DNA of 64,000 bases from Paenirhizobium selenitireducens ATCC BAA-1503 (GTDB lineage: Bacteria; Pseudomonadota; Alphaproteobacteria; Rhizobiales; Rhizobiaceae). The stretch covers positions 1-64,000 of the forward strand of contig NZ_JAEG01000007.1 in the NCBI RefSeq assembly GCF_000518785.1, written 5' to 3'. Below are positions 15,587 to 26,159 of this stretch, in pieces. The notes beneath the pieces were generated by a model, which was not told where the DNA came from, made no database searches, and saw only the letters and a program-made list of their open reading frames with translations. Both the position numbers and the translations under genes were made by a program. Every line of letters begins with the position of its first letter. Position 1 is the first letter of the stretch.

Positions 15587-17334
15587 AGATCGTCCGCTGC
15601 GCCATCTACACCAGGAAATCTTCGGAGGAGGGATTAGGCCAGGAGTTCAACTCACTCGATGCGCAGCGGGAGGCCTGCGCATCCTATATCGCCAGCCAGA
15701 AGCATGAGGGTTGGGTGCTGGTGCCAGAATATTACGATGACGGGGGCATCTCCGGTGGTACCCTGGAGCGGGCGGGGCTGAAGCGCCTGCTGAAAGACAT
15801 CGACTCCGGGACGGTCGATCAGATCGTCGTTTACAAGATCGATCGGCTGACGAGGTCGCTGGCGGACTTCGCCAAACTGGTGGAGCGTCTGGATAAGGCA
15901 AATGCCTCCTTCGTCTCGGTCACCCAATCCTTCAACACGGCAACCAGCATGGGACGGCTTACTCTGAACGTCCTGCTATCCTTTGCGCAGTTCGAGCGGG
16001 AAGTCACGGCGGAACGTATCCGCGATAAGATCGCTGCCTCGAAGCGGAAGGGGCTCTGGATGGGTGGTCAGGTGCCGCTTGGCTACGAACCGGATGGCCG
16101 CTCGTTGAAGATCGTCGAGGACGAGGCTGAGACGGTGAGGCGCATCTTCGCCCTCTACCTGCAACTCGGGTCGATCTATGAGGTGCGGCAGGCAGCCAGT
16201 GACCTTGGCTTGCGCACCAAAGGCCGTCCGAGATTGGGGGCGAAGAAGTATAGCAATGGCAGAAAAAGCAGCGCCAAGGGAGGCCGAGGTCGACCTGATG
16301 GCACGGGTGTATCCCAAAATGCTGAAGACGGCGCCTCGCCGTCAGTCATCGGCCCGGCGCCATTCGGGGCCACCAATATCTATTACATCCTGACCAACCC
16401 GGTTTATGCAGGGCGCATTCGTCACCGCGCTCTAACCCATGAAGGAAACCACCCGGCGATCATCGATTCTGCGACGTGGGATCTGGTGCAGGAACAGCTT
16501 GCGGCATCGGCGGCCCGTCAACGCGGTGTCAGCAATTGTGCCAAGATCTCGCCCTTGGCCGGAAAACTGATCGACGACACCGGCGACCGCTTCACACCGA
16601 GTCATTCCAACAAGAATGGCGCGCGTCTGCGCTATTACATCTCCAACCGTCTGATTAGCGGAAAGAAGCAGGATGAAGCGACAATCGATCGGGGATGGCG
16701 GCTTCCGGCGCGGATGCTGGAAAGCCAGCTTGGCAATGCCGTCGTGCGGCACCTCAACGATCGGCTGCCGATCGACCTGTCTGTTTCCCCGTCTGTGGGT
16801 GAGATCGAACAGGTGCAGCGTCGGCTTGAAGCACTGGCATCCGACACCGAACACCATCTGCCTGCGCTTCTAAAATCGATCGAGCGAGCGACGATAACCC
16901 AGGGCAAGATCGATGTGATGCTGATCGACCAGTGGATTGCTGAGATGCTTGACGTGCATCTTGACTGGATCAACCCGGATGCTCTGGCCTTCACCACAGG
17001 TTTCCAATACCGGAAGCGGGGTGTGGAAACAAAACTGATCATTGGTGCCGGCCCCGTCAAATCCCGCGACGAAGTTCTGATCCGCAACGTCGCCAAGGCG
17101 CAGCAATATTACGATGCTATCAAGCAGGGTCAAAGCTTCGAAGAGATCGCCAAAACCGAAGGTCTTTCCACGCGCCGGGTGATGCAGATCATCGACCTGG
17201 CCTTCCTGGCGCCGACGATCGTACAGTCGATCGTAACCGGTGAACAGCCGATGGGTCTAACCACCAAGTGGTTGTCGAACAATCCGATGCCATCGGATTG
17301 GCTCGCCCAGCGCCAAATCATGACCACGCTGTGA
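15583..17334 (+). CDS. Large serine recombinase (site-specific integrase)
   Basis: The 583-aa protein has an N-terminal resolvase catalytic domain with nucleophile Ser13 (IYTRKSSEEG), the arginine motif VYKIDRLTRSLADF, and the helix FAQFEREVTAERIRDKI. A recombinase domain (GYEPDGRSLKIVEDEA ... IYYILTNPVYAGRIRH) follows. No zinc-ribbon Cys cluster is obvious. The C-terminal region carries a helix-turn-helix-like SFEEIAKTEGLSTRRVMQIIDLA. It would integrate or excise DNA through a Ser-linked intermediate. It is probably active, since all core motifs are intact. A 40-residue Gly/Ser/Lys-rich insertion near 215-255 is a likely flexible linker. Confidence 0.92.
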   Translation: MKIVRCAIYTRKSSEEGLGQEFNSLDAQREACASYIASQKHEGWVLVPEYYDDGGISGGTLERAGLKRLLKDIDSGTVDQIVVYKIDRLTRSLADFAKLVERLDKANASFVSVTQSFNTATSMGRLTLNVLLSFAQFEREVTAERIRDKIAASKRKGLWMGGQVPLGYEPDGRSLKIVEDEAETVRRIFALYLQLGSIYEVRQAASDLGLRTKGRPRLGAKKYSNGRKSSAKGGRGRPDGTGVSQNAEDGASPSVIGPAPFGATNIYYILTNPVYAGRIRHRALTHEGNHPAIIDSATWDLVQEQLAASAARQRGVSNCAKISPLAGKLIDDTGDRFTPSHSNKNGARLRYYISNRLISGKKQDEATIDRGWRLPARMLESQLGNAVVRHLNDRLPIDLSVSPSVGEIEQVQRRLEALASDTEHHLPALLKSIERATITQGKIDVMLIDQWIAEMLDVHLDWINPDALAFTTGFQYRKRGVETKLIIGAGPVKSRDEVLIRNVAKAQQYYDAIKQGQSFEEIAKTEGLSTRRVMQIIDLAFLAPTIVQSIVTGEQPMGLTTKWLSNNPMPSDWLAQRQIMTTL

Positions 17335-17549
17335 GCCGCACTGCTCCGCAGATTCGATGCTCCACGGTCCGCGTCGGATGCGCCATTCTCAAACTGTAAA
17401 TCTGGAAATGGCGAGGGCAGACTCAAGGCTCAAGATGGCGGCGTTCCGCGGCCTTTGGCGGTCTGCTCAAACTTGGACGTAGCGCAAGCGTTTGAATTAT
17501 TGAGAATTTTCCCGGCGTTCTGTCAGCTTATGTGACGTGCTGCGGAGAT

Positions 17550-17623
17550 TGGCTGGGGAACCTGGATTCGAACCAAGATTAACGGAGTCAGAGTCCGTCG
17601 TTCTACCGTTGAACTATTCCCCA
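17550..17623 (-). tRNA. tRNA-Gln (anticodon CTG)
   Basis: A 74-nt cloverleaf can be drawn on the minus strand. The acceptor stem is TGGGGAA/TTCCCCA with G73 and encoded CCA, the D-arm is GTTC...GAAC, the anticodon stem ACGGA/TCCGT carries loop CTCTGAC (anticodon CTG), and the T-arm is TTGGTTCGAATCCAG-like. It lies 215 bases after the recombinase gene, so it may mark the island border, as tRNA genes often serve as integration sites. Confidence 0.93.
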
Positions 17624-17939
17624 GCAGTGGGCCGCGCAAGCGTGCGACCCGTCGGTGAGGCGGGCTTATAAACAAAAGCCGGCGACTTGCAAATAGCTGT
17701 TTTGAAAAAAAATCATGCGCGCGCGAATGGGCCGTGTGCGGGCCGGCGCGAGCGCGTTGCGGAGCAGGCCGGGCGGTGGCCGGCAGGGGCCGGGAGGGCT
17801 TGAAAACAGCGGTTTTATGGCTGTGGAAAAACAGTTTGGCTAAAACGCCCGGCACTGATATTATTTTCCCAACGAAAATCGAACATGGCGCCAGCGGCAT
17901 GCCCTCACCGGGCCTTGCGCGGTGCAACGGAAAAGTTCA
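17624..17939. other. Gene-free stretch between tRNA-Gln and ppx
   Basis: Apart from the tRNA promoter I see a GC-rich central block (about 17720-17800) and an AT-richer run before 17880, which probably contains the promoter of the rightward ppx-like gene. No other gene or repeat is visible. Confidence 0.4.
17665..17692 (-). promoter_or_regulatory. Probable promoter of tRNA-Gln
   Basis: On the minus strand a -35-like TTGCAA (17692-17687) and a -10-like TATAAG (17670-17665) are separated by 16 bases. This places the transcription start about 35 bases before the mature tRNA 5' end. Confidence 0.5.
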
Positions 17940-19496
17940 GTGACAGACCCCGATCGCGGCTCCAAGCCGTCAAGCGAGGGGGCGTCGACGGGTAAACGCA
18001 AAGGCGGGGGTTCCCGCCGGCGCGGCAAGGCCAGAAAGGGCGCTCCGAAGACTTCGGGCGTCGCAGATTCGGCTTTGGAAGCGGTGGCGGCACAGCCGCA
18101 CGCGTCGCGACGTCCCGATATCGAGGAGGCCGAAGGCCCGGTCCGCAAGCGCAAGCGGCGGCGGCGCAGCCGGTCGACCCAGGCTCCATCTGTTTCCCCG
18201 GAGATTGCTTCGCCGACCTTGCGGCTGCAGCCTGACGCGGCCGCTCCTGCCGCCACGCCCGGCGATGCCAAGCCCGGCAAGAAGCGCCGGCGCAATCGCG
18301 GCGGACGTGGGCCGCAGGGCCGACCGCTCGCGCCTGCGGCTCCGAGCCAGGCCGCGCGGTCTGCAACGGCGCCCGCTCCGGTGCCGTCCGGCCACAATAC
18401 CCATCATGCGCAGGGTCCCAGGCGCGGCCCGGCCGCAAACGACCGCTTCCGTGCACCGCCGGGCGCCGAGCCCTGGCCGGACGATCTCTATGCCGCGCTC
18501 GACCTCGGCACCAATAACTGCCGCCTGCTGATTGCCCAGCCGACCCGTCCGGGCCAGTTTCGCGTGGTCGATGCCTTCTCGCGCATCGTCAGGCTCGGCG
18601 AGGGGCTCGGCACCCAGGGCCGCCTCTCGGCCGAGGCGATGGACCGCGCCGTCGAGGCACTGAAGGTTTGCGCTGCCAAGCTTTCCGGCCGCGACATCCG
18701 CCGCATGCGGCTGATCGCCACCGAGGCCTGCCGTGCCGCCGACAATGGCGAGGAATTCCTGTCGCGCGTGCTGGTCGAAACGGGGCTGGAGCTGGAGATC
18801 ATCAATCGCGAGACCGAGGCGCGGCTGGCCGTTTCCGGCTGCTCGTCGCTGGTCGGGCGCGAGGCGCGCTCCGTCGTGCTGTTCGACATCGGCGGCGGCT
18901 CGTCCGAGATCGCCGTGATCTCGATCGGCGAGAACCGCTCGAGCCGGCTTGCCAACCACATCACCCACTGGACCTCGCTGCCGGTCGGCGTCGTCACGCT
19001 CTCGGAGCGCCATGGCGGCCAGCATGTGACGCCCGAGATCTTCGAGGCGATGACGCAGGAAGTGGAGGGCATGCTCGCCCGTTTCGACTGCCCGCCGCTG
19101 ACGGACCTGAGCGGACGCCCCCCTGAGGATTTCCATCTGATCGGCACGTCGGGCACGGTGACGACGCTGGCCGGCGTGCATCTCGACCTGCCGCGTTATG
19201 ACCGCCGCAAGGTGGACGGTCTCTGGCTGAGCGATGCGGAGGTCTCGGCCATGCAGGCGAAGCTCCTCTCCTGGGATTTTGCCGGGCGCGCCGCCAATCC
19301 GTGCATCGGGCCGGACCGCGCGGACCTCGTTCTCGCCGGCTGCGCGATCCTCGAGGCGATCCGCCGCCGCTGGCCGTCGAACCGCATGCGCGTCGCCGAC
19401 CGGGGACTGCGCGAGGGACTATTGACCGACATGATGGCCGACGACGGGGTCTGGCGGCGTGGCCGCCGCCGCCCGTCGCACGACAGGGAGCGCTGA
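17940..19496 (+). CDS. ppx: Ppx/GppA family exopolyphosphatase
   Basis: After a disordered, Arg/Lys/Gly/Pro-rich N-terminal extension of about 175 residues, the protein has the actin-like Ppx/GppA fold: [16 protein letters not shown] (phosphate 1), [15 protein letters not shown], and [16 protein letters not shown] (phosphate 2), ending in [10 protein letters not shown]. It should hydrolyse polyphosphate or pppGpp. The basic extension, full of KRRRR and GGSRRRGK patches, may bind RNA or polyphosphate. Starts at GTG 17922 or GTG 17940 are possible; a GGAAAA stretch favours 17940. rlmE follows after 2 bases, so the two form an operon. Confidence 0.85.
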   Translation: MTDPDRGSKPSSEGASTGKRKGGGSRRRGKARKGAPKTSGVADSALEAVAAQPHASRRPDIEEAEGPVRKRKRRRRSRSTQAPSVSPEIASPTLRLQPDAAAPAATPGDAKPGKKRRRNRGGRGPQGRPLAPAAPSQAARSATAPAPVPSGHNTHHAQGPRRGPAANDRFRAPPGAEPWPDDLYAALDLGTNNCRLLIAQPTRPGQFRVVDAFSRIVRLGEGLGTQGRLSAEAMDRAVEALKVCAAKLSGRDIRRMRLIATEACRAADNGEEFLSRVLVETGLELEIINRETEARLAVSGCSSLVGREARSVVLFDIGGGSSEIAVISIGENRSSRLANHITHWTSLPVGVVTLSERHGGQHVTPEIFEAMTQEVEGMLARFDCPPLTDLSGRPPEDFHLIGTSGTVTTLAGVHLDLPRYDRRKVDGLWLSDAEVSAMQAKLLSWDFAGRAANPCIGPDRADLVLAGCAILEAIRRRWPSNRMRVADRGLREGLLTDMMADDGVWRRGRRRPSHDRER

Positions 19497-19498
19497 CC

Positions 19499-20269
19499 AT
19501 GACCAAGCCACCGATCGGAGGCAACCGCACCGGGCGCAAGCTCGGCCAGAAGGTCAAGAAGGGCAAGCTCAAGGCGTCGTCGCGGCGCTGGCTCGAGCGC
19601 CATATCAACGACCCTTATGTCCAGCGGGCAAGGCTCGAGGGCTATCGCGCGCGCGCCGCCTTCAAGCTCTTGGAAATCGACGAGAAGCATCACATCCTGA
19701 AGGGCGCGAAACGTATCATCGACTTGGGTGCTGCCCCGGGCAGCTGGTCGCAGATCGCCGCCAATGTCACCGGTTCGACCGACGACGACATCCGTGTCGC
19801 GGCGATCGACTTCCTGGAGATGACGCAGCTGCCGGGGGTCAAGATCCTGCAGCTCGACTTCCTCGATCCGGACGCGCCGCGCCTGCTGATCGAGGCGGTC
19901 GGCGGCACGCCCGACGTGGTGATCTCCGACATGGCGGCCCCCACCACCGGCCACCAGAAGACCGACCATATCCGCACCATGCATCTCTGCGAAGTGGCGG
20001 CCCATTTCGCCATCGAGGTGCTGGCCGAGGGCGGCCATTTCCTCGCCAAGACCTTCCAGGGCGGCACGGAGCGCGACCTGCTCAACCTGCTGAAGCAAAA
20101 TTTCCGCCAGGTGGTGCACATCAAGCCCGGCTCGTCGCGCGCCGAATCGGTGGAAATGTTCCTGCTCGCCAAGGGTTTCAAGGGACGCAAGCCGGGCGCC
20201 TCCGTGGACGTCGAAGACGCCGCCGATGCGGAAGTTGAGTTCGACGAGATCGAGGCCGGCGACGAATAG
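19499..20269 (+). CDS. rlmE: 23S rRNA (uridine-2'-O-)-methyltransferase RlmE
   Basis: This 256-aa FtsJ/RrmJ methyltransferase has the SAM-binding [15 protein letters not shown] motif, [13 protein letters not shown] (catalytic Asp) and FLAKTFQGG (catalytic Lys), completing the K-D-K-E set with [12 protein letters not shown]. It 2'-O-methylates U2552 of 23S rRNA and supports 50S assembly. A Lys/Arg-rich N-terminus precedes the fold and an acidic tail closes it. It starts 2 bases after the ppx-like gene, a common rhizobial arrangement. Confidence 0.95.
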   Translation: MTKPPIGGNRTGRKLGQKVKKGKLKASSRRWLERHINDPYVQRARLEGYRARAAFKLLEIDEKHHILKGAKRIIDLGAAPGSWSQIAANVTGSTDDDIRVAAIDFLEMTQLPGVKILQLDFLDPDAPRLLIEAVGGTPDVVISDMAAPTTGHQKTDHIRTMHLCEVAAHFAIEVLAEGGHFLAKTFQGGTERDLLNLLKQNFRQVVHIKPGSSRAESVEMFLLAKGFKGRKPGASVDVEDAADAEVEFDEIEAGDE

Positions 20270-20294
20270 GCCGGGTCTTGGGGGATCGACCGAT

Positions 20295-20678
20295 ATGCTG
20301 CTTTACGTGACGCTTGGCACCAACGATCTGCCGCGTTCCATTGCCTTCTATGACGCGGCGCTTCTGCCGCTGGGTCTGAAGCGCCAGTGCACGGAACCCG
20401 TGGAAGCCGGCTATGGTGCCGATGGCGATGTCCGTTGCCGGCTCTGGGTGACCAGGCCCTTCGATGGCAATGCGGCGACCTTCGGCAACGGATCGATGAC
20501 GGCGATCGAGGCGCCGAGCCGCGTCGCGGTCGACGCCTTCCATCAGGCTGCCCTTGCCCATGGCGGCTCGGACGAAGGGGCGCCGGGCCTCAGACCCTTT
20601 CACGCCCATTTCTATGCGGCGTACGTTCGCGATCCGGATGGCAACAAGCTGTCGGCGGTCTGCGAAAGGCCCGAGTAG
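20295..20678 (+). CDS. VOC (glyoxalase/bleomycin resistance) family protein
   Basis: This 127-aa protein has the paired beta-alpha-beta-beta-beta pattern of the vicinal oxygen chelate fold: LYVTLGTNDLPRSIAFYDAALLPLGL at the N-terminus and FYAAYVRDPDGNKLSAVCE at the C-terminus, with a possible metal-binding His near residue 109 (FHAHFY). The substrate cannot be inferred. It follows rlmE by 25 bases and may be cotranscribed. Only 3 bases separate its end from the opposed MFS gene. Confidence 0.85.
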   Translation: MLLYVTLGTNDLPRSIAFYDAALLPLGLKRQCTEPVEAGYGADGDVRCRLWVTRPFDGNAATFGNGSMTAIEAPSRVAVDAFHQAALAHGGSDEGAPGLRPFHAHFYAAYVRDPDGNKLSAVCERPE

Positions 20679-20681
20679 TCG

Positions 20682-22091
20682 TTACTTCACCGCGATGTCC
20701 TCGGCGATCTCGGCGCGCCGGCCATGCCCCGACACGGCAGAGCCCGTATCGTGCGCGAGGCCGAGAAACGGAATGACGGCAACCAGCGAAAGCCCTGCCA
20801 CCACCGCGAAGGCGAGGTGGAAGTCTGCGAGTGCCAGCGCACGACCGTGAAAGGCGGTGCTGCTCTCGAGAATGGCGGCCGCGACCGCCACGCCGAGCGC
20901 CAGGCTGATCTGCTGCAGGACGGAGCTCATCGAGGTTGCCTGGCTCGCCTGGCTGTCGTCGATTTCCGAATAGCCGAGCGAGTTGATGCCGGTGAAGAAG
21001 AACGAGCGGCAGAAGCCGGCGGCGAGCAGGAAGCCCATGATGAGGATGACGGGTGTCGCCGGGGTGAAGAAGGCGTTGGCCGCGGTCGTCGCGGCGCCGC
21101 TGATCGCCGCGATGATCAGCACGCTGCGAAAGCCTGCGGCGGCGAACACCCGGCGGGCCAGCATCTTGGTGGTGATCGCGCCGATCGCCCCGATGAAGGT
21201 GATGAGGCCGGATTCGAACGGCGTCATGCCGAAGCCGAGCTGCAGCATCAGGGGCATGAGGAAGGGGATGGCGCCGGCAGCGATACGGAAGATCGAGCCG
21301 CTGAGCGCCGAGGTGCGAAAGGCGACATCGCGAAAGAGCGCGAGGTCAAGCAGCGGTGCCGGATGGCGCCGCGCATGGATCAGGTAGAGGATCGTCGCAA
21401 GCATCCCGATCACGGTCGCGCCGATGCCGATCTCGATCGGCAGCGCCGGCAGGCTCATCACCGACAGGCCGAACACCACGCCGGAGGCGGCGATGGCGGT
21501 GTAGAAAAAACCCTTGAGATCGATCGGCGCGGTGGAGATGGACGGCACGTCGGGCAGGTAGATCGTCGAGAGCCAGACGCCGATGAAGCCGATCGGCACA
21601 TTGATCAGGAAGATCCAGTGCCAGGAGAAATAGGTGGTGATGAAGCCGCCGACCGGCGGTCCGGTGAGCGGCCCGACCAGCGCCGGTATGGTCAGGAGCG
21701 CCATCGCCGAGACGAGTTCGCTGCGTTTGGTGGTGCGTAGGAGCACCAGGCGACCGACCGGCGTCATCATCGCGCCGCCCATGCCCTGCAGGAAGCGGGC
21801 CGTGACGAAGGCGACGAGCGAGCCTGAGATCGCGCAGAGGATCGAACCGGCGACAAACACCAGGATTGCGATGCGGAAGATTTTCTTGGCGCCGTAACGG
21901 TCGGCCATCCAGCCGCTCACCGGAATGAAGATGGCGAGTGCCACCATATAGGAGGTGAGCGCCAGCTTGAGCGTGATCGGACCGACGCCGAGGTCCGCGG
22001 CAATGGCCGGCAGGGCGGTGGCGATCACGGTCGAATCCATCTGCTCCATGAAGAGCGCGACGGCGAGGATGAGCGGAACGATGCGATTCAT
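20682..22091 (-). CDS. MFS multidrug exporter, DHA2/EmrB-QacA type
   Basis: The 469-aa integral membrane protein has about 14 hydrophobic segments. Signature motifs are MEQMDSTVIATALPAIA in the first helix, GWMADRYGAKKIFR (motif A) and the Pro/Gly-rich LTIPALVGPLTGPPVGGF (motif C), which marks exporters. It probably pumps drugs or toxic metabolites by proton antiport. It is transcribed towards the VOC gene and away from the metallo-hydrolase gene. Its substrate is unknown. Confidence 0.9.
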   Translation of the reverse strand: MNRIVPLILAVALFMEQMDSTVIATALPAIAADLGVGPITLKLALTSYMVALAIFIPVSGWMADRYGAKKIFRIAILVFVAGSILCAISGSLVAFVTARFLQGMGGAMMTPVGRLVLLRTTKRSELVSAMALLTIPALVGPLTGPPVGGFITTYFSWHWIFLINVPIGFIGVWLSTIYLPDVPSISTAPIDLKGFFYTAIAASGVVFGLSVMSLPALPIEIGIGATVIGMLATILYLIHARRHPAPLLDLALFRDVAFRTSALSGSIFRIAAGAIPFLMPLMLQLGFGMTPFESGLITFIGAIGAITTKMLARRVFAAAGFRSVLIIAAISGAATTAANAFFTPATPVILIMGFLLAAGFCRSFFFTGINSLGYSEIDDSQASQATSMSSVLQQISLALGVAVAAAILESSTAFHGRALALADFHLAFAVVAGLSLVAVIPFLGLAHDTGSAVSGHGRRAEIAEDIAVK

Positions 22092-22343
22092 CGGAAGGCT
22101 TGTTTCCGTGCGAAGGGGACGCAGAGACTGTGCCCCTTCTAGCGACGTGCTTTGGCGCTGCCAATGCGGATTTCGCCCATCGCGAAAATGTCATGCGGAC
22201 GAAATGAAACGGTCATTGGCAACGATACAGGCGATCCTGCGAATGATCACGGCTGCGTGAAGCCGCTTTCCATTCGTCTCCGGCTTTCTATCTGCAACGC
22301 GTGTGGGCTCGAAAAGTGCCGCTGTTTTTTGCAGGAGGATGAG

Positions 22344-23327
22344 ATGATCACATTGAACAGAAGATTGCTGCTCGGCGGCGGGGTGGCGGCGCTGGCGGCG
22401 CCATCGCTGATGACGAGAGCCGCCTTCGCCCAGACCGCCGACAAGAGCATGGATATCGACCACGCCATGCCGCCGGAGACCCATCGCTTCAAGCTGGGCG
22501 GCTTCCAGGTCGTGGTGGTCAAGGACGGCGCCCGCGCCTCGGGCAAGCCGCAGGAGACCTTCGGCACGAACCAGACGCCCGAAACCGTGGCCGATCTGCT
22601 GCAGGCGAATTTTCTGCCGGCCGACCAGTTCGTCAACAGCTTTGCCCCGGTTCTGGTCGACACCGGCTCCGAGGTGATCCTGTTCGACACCGGGCTCGGC
22701 GAGGCTGCGCGTGTCAATGGAATGGGGCGCCTGGTCGAGGGGCTGACGGCCGCCGGCTACAAGCGCGAGGACGTGTCGATCGTCGTCCTCACCCACATGC
22801 ATGGCGACCATATCGGCGGCCTCATGGAAGGCGGCAAGCCGGCCTTTCCGAACGCGCGCTATGTGGCGGGACAGGCGGAGTATGATTTCTGGGTCGATCC
22901 CGCGCATGCCGGCACCCCGGCCGAAAACGGCCAGAAGGGCGTTCTGGCCAATGTGAAGCCGCTGGCGGAAAAGACGACCTTCATCGCCGACGGCGCCGAC
23001 GTGGTGACCGGTGTCACGGCAATGGCCGCCTTCGGTCACTCGCTGGGCCACATGATCTATCGGCTGGAATCCGAGGGGCGCGAGCTGGTGCTCGCCGCCG
23101 ACACGGCGAACCACTTCGTCCTGTCGCTCCAGCGGCCGGATTGGGAGGTGAAGTTCGACATGGACAAGGCCGCGGCTGCTGCGACCCGCAAGCGAGTGTT
23201 CGACATGATCGCCACCGACAAGCTCGCCTTCCTCGGCTACCACATGCCGTTCCCGGCCGTCGGCTATGTCGAAAAGGTCGATACCGGCTATCGCTACGTG
23301 CCGAAGGCCTACCAGTTCGATCTGTGA
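22344..23327 (+). CDS. Secreted MBL-fold metallo-hydrolase
   Basis: The start at ATG 22344 follows a strong GGAGG site. The first about 30 residues (NRRLLLGGGVAALAAPSLMTRAAFAQ) look like a signal peptide, with a twin-Arg suggesting Tat export. The mature 300-aa domain has the zinc motif LTHMHGDHIGG, a later His in AFGHSLGH, and ADTANH. It belongs to the lactonase-like branch of the metallo-beta-lactamase fold. Reaction and substrate are not evident; lactone or phosphodiester hydrolysis are options. Confidence 0.88.
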   Translation: MITLNRRLLLGGGVAALAAPSLMTRAAFAQTADKSMDIDHAMPPETHRFKLGGFQVVVVKDGARASGKPQETFGTNQTPETVADLLQANFLPADQFVNSFAPVLVDTGSEVILFDTGLGEAARVNGMGRLVEGLTAAGYKREDVSIVVLTHMHGDHIGGLMEGGKPAFPNARYVAGQAEYDFWVDPAHAGTPAENGQKGVLANVKPLAEKTTFIADGADVVTGVTAMAAFGHSLGHMIYRLESEGRELVLAADTANHFVLSLQRPDWEVKFDMDKAAAAATRKRVFDMIATDKLAFLGYHMPFPAVGYVEKVDTGYRYVPKAYQFDL

Positions 23328-23334
23328 GCCAGGC

Positions 23335-23358
23335 GGGGCTGTGGAATATCGCAGCCCC
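23335..23358 (+). terminator. Hairpin after the metallo-hydrolase gene
   Basis: GGGGCTG (23335-23341) pairs with CAGCCCC (23352-23358) around a 10-base loop. It lies between two convergent genes but lacks a clear T-run, so it is a weak terminator candidate. Confidence 0.35.
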
Positions 23359-23387
23359 TCCGATCCACCGTCCAAGTCATGCGTCAG

Positions 23388-23699
23388 TCAGGCAATCGAG
23401 TAGAGTTCGGCGGAGGCCTGTTCGGACAATACGTGGATGCGCTGGTCGATATCGGCGTCGCTCACCTTGACCCCTGCCTTGCAGAATTCCTGGCGTAACA
23501 GGTCGAGAAGGCGATGGGGCTCTACCACCTGGCGGATGGCGAGCGTCTGGGCATAGGCTTCGACGTCGTCCAGTCCCATCGTGTAGCCGGCCCATCGACC
23601 GGCCATCCTGTTGAGGCGTGCGTTCACCTTGAACTGCAGTTCTGCCTGCCGAGCGAACTGGGTTTCCAGGGCCTGAGCTCTTTTTCTAAGTGCGGTCAT
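23388..23699 (-). CDS. DUF1476 family protein (ATP synthase zeta-inhibitor-like paralogue)
   Basis: The start at 23699 has a GGGGG-type ribosome-binding site and gives 103 aa. The sequence follows the DUF1476 layout: ALETQFARQAELQFKVNARLNRMAGRWAG, then MGLDDVEAYA, LLRQEFCKAGVKVSDADIDQRI and a C-terminal amphipathic helix. The family founder, the zeta subunit of alphaproteobacterial F1-ATPase, blocks ATP hydrolysis. This copy diverges from the usual sequence and may be a paralogue with another partner. It is divergent from guaB, with a 285-base shared upstream region. Confidence 0.75.
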   Translation of the reverse strand: MTALRKRAQALETQFARQAELQFKVNARLNRMAGRWAGYTMGLDDVEAYAQTLAIRQVVEPHRLLDLLRQEFCKAGVKVSDADIDQRIHVLSEQASAELYSIA

Positions 23700-23843
23700 C
23701 GACGTCCCCCTTTTTTTGTTTTTGGCGCTCCTGTTCCCCATGGAGCAAAACCGAACATACACGGGAGCTTTTCAAGCATCGTGTAGGGGCTCGTTAAAAT
23801 TTGAACGAACCTGCATTTTCGGTTCTCGGGTCGTGATCGTTGA

Positions 23844-25475
<1,632 letters not shown>

Positions 25476-25501
25476 GATAGGCCGATGCGGGGGAGCGGCA
25501 C

Positions 25502-26059
25502 ATGGGAACGAACAAGGTGATCTTGCTGCTGCTCGCCCTCTCGGGCGCCCTTCTCGCCTGGATGTTCCTCGGGCTCGATCCGGAGTTCCAGCGCTTAAGC
25601 GGGGCAGGGAGCTTCCTCGATGCCCGGCTGTCCGGCTATGAGACCGATGCGGTGCTGGGCCTTCAGGCGGCGCTCGCCGATCCGGCGCGGGCCGATGCCC
25701 GCGACCTTCTCCAGCTGATGTATCTCGGCCCGGACCTCGTCCTGCCGTTCGTGCTGACGCTTTCGCTCTGCCTGCTCTTTCGTGGTTACGCGCCCGGCGC
25801 CGTGCTCTATGGCCGGCGCCTCGAGGTCCGCCATGCGCGGCTGCTCTGCCTCTTGCCGATCGCCTATGGCATCGTCGACTATGCCGAGAATGCAAGCTTT
25901 CTTCTCTACTTCCCGCCGGCGACACCCGGACCGACGCTGTCGGCGCTGCTTCCCGAGCTTCTTCCCTGGATGACGCGCGTTAAGCTCCTGTTCCTCGCCG
26001 TTTCCGTCATCCTCGTGCTCCGGCTTGCCCTGTTCAAACCGCCGGTCACGCGCGGATAA
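25502..26059 (+). CDS. Hypothetical membrane protein
   Basis: This 185-aa protein has about four hydrophobic segments (residues 5-24, 80-98, 115-130 and 158-178) and a periplasmic-looking loop between the first two. I do not recognise the family. A YGIVDYAENASFLLYFPP segment in the middle contains conserved-looking polar residues. It starts 26 bases after guaB and may be cotranscribed with it. No enzymatic motif is seen. Confidence 0.7.
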   Translation: MGTNKVILLLLALSGALLAWMFLGLDPEFQRLSGAGSFLDARLSGYETDAVLGLQAALADPARADARDLLQLMYLGPDLVLPFVLTLSLCLLFRGYAPGAVLYGRRLEVRHARLLCLLPIAYGIVDYAENASFLLYFPPATPGPTLSALLPELLPWMTRVKLLFLAVSVILVLRLALFKPPVTRG

Positions 26060-26159
26060 CGGACTTGTGTTGCCGTGCGCACGGCAAGTTGGCCTATCTT
26101 TCCTGACGGTTGCCCCCGCGAGCATGCGGTGGGCGTCGTGTTGCGGAATGGAGGTCATC

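Larger units (their letters stand above)
14781..17334 (+). mobile_element. DUF3489-DUF2924-serine recombinase cassette
   Basis: Three overlapping plus-strand genes form a unit often seen in alphaproteobacterial genomic islands: a small DUF3489 protein, a DUF2924 protein and a large serine recombinase. It lies between the defence genes and tRNA-Gln, at what looks like the inner boundary of the island. The recombinase is the likely agent of integration or excision. The opposite island end is outside the window, so attachment sites cannot be paired. Confidence 0.6.

Noticed and set aside
17970..19181. Long minus-strand reading frame of about 400 codons
   Set aside because: It is antisense to the ppx-like gene, has His/Arg/Gly-rich low-complexity composition and matches no family. 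High GC at third positions creates such shadows.
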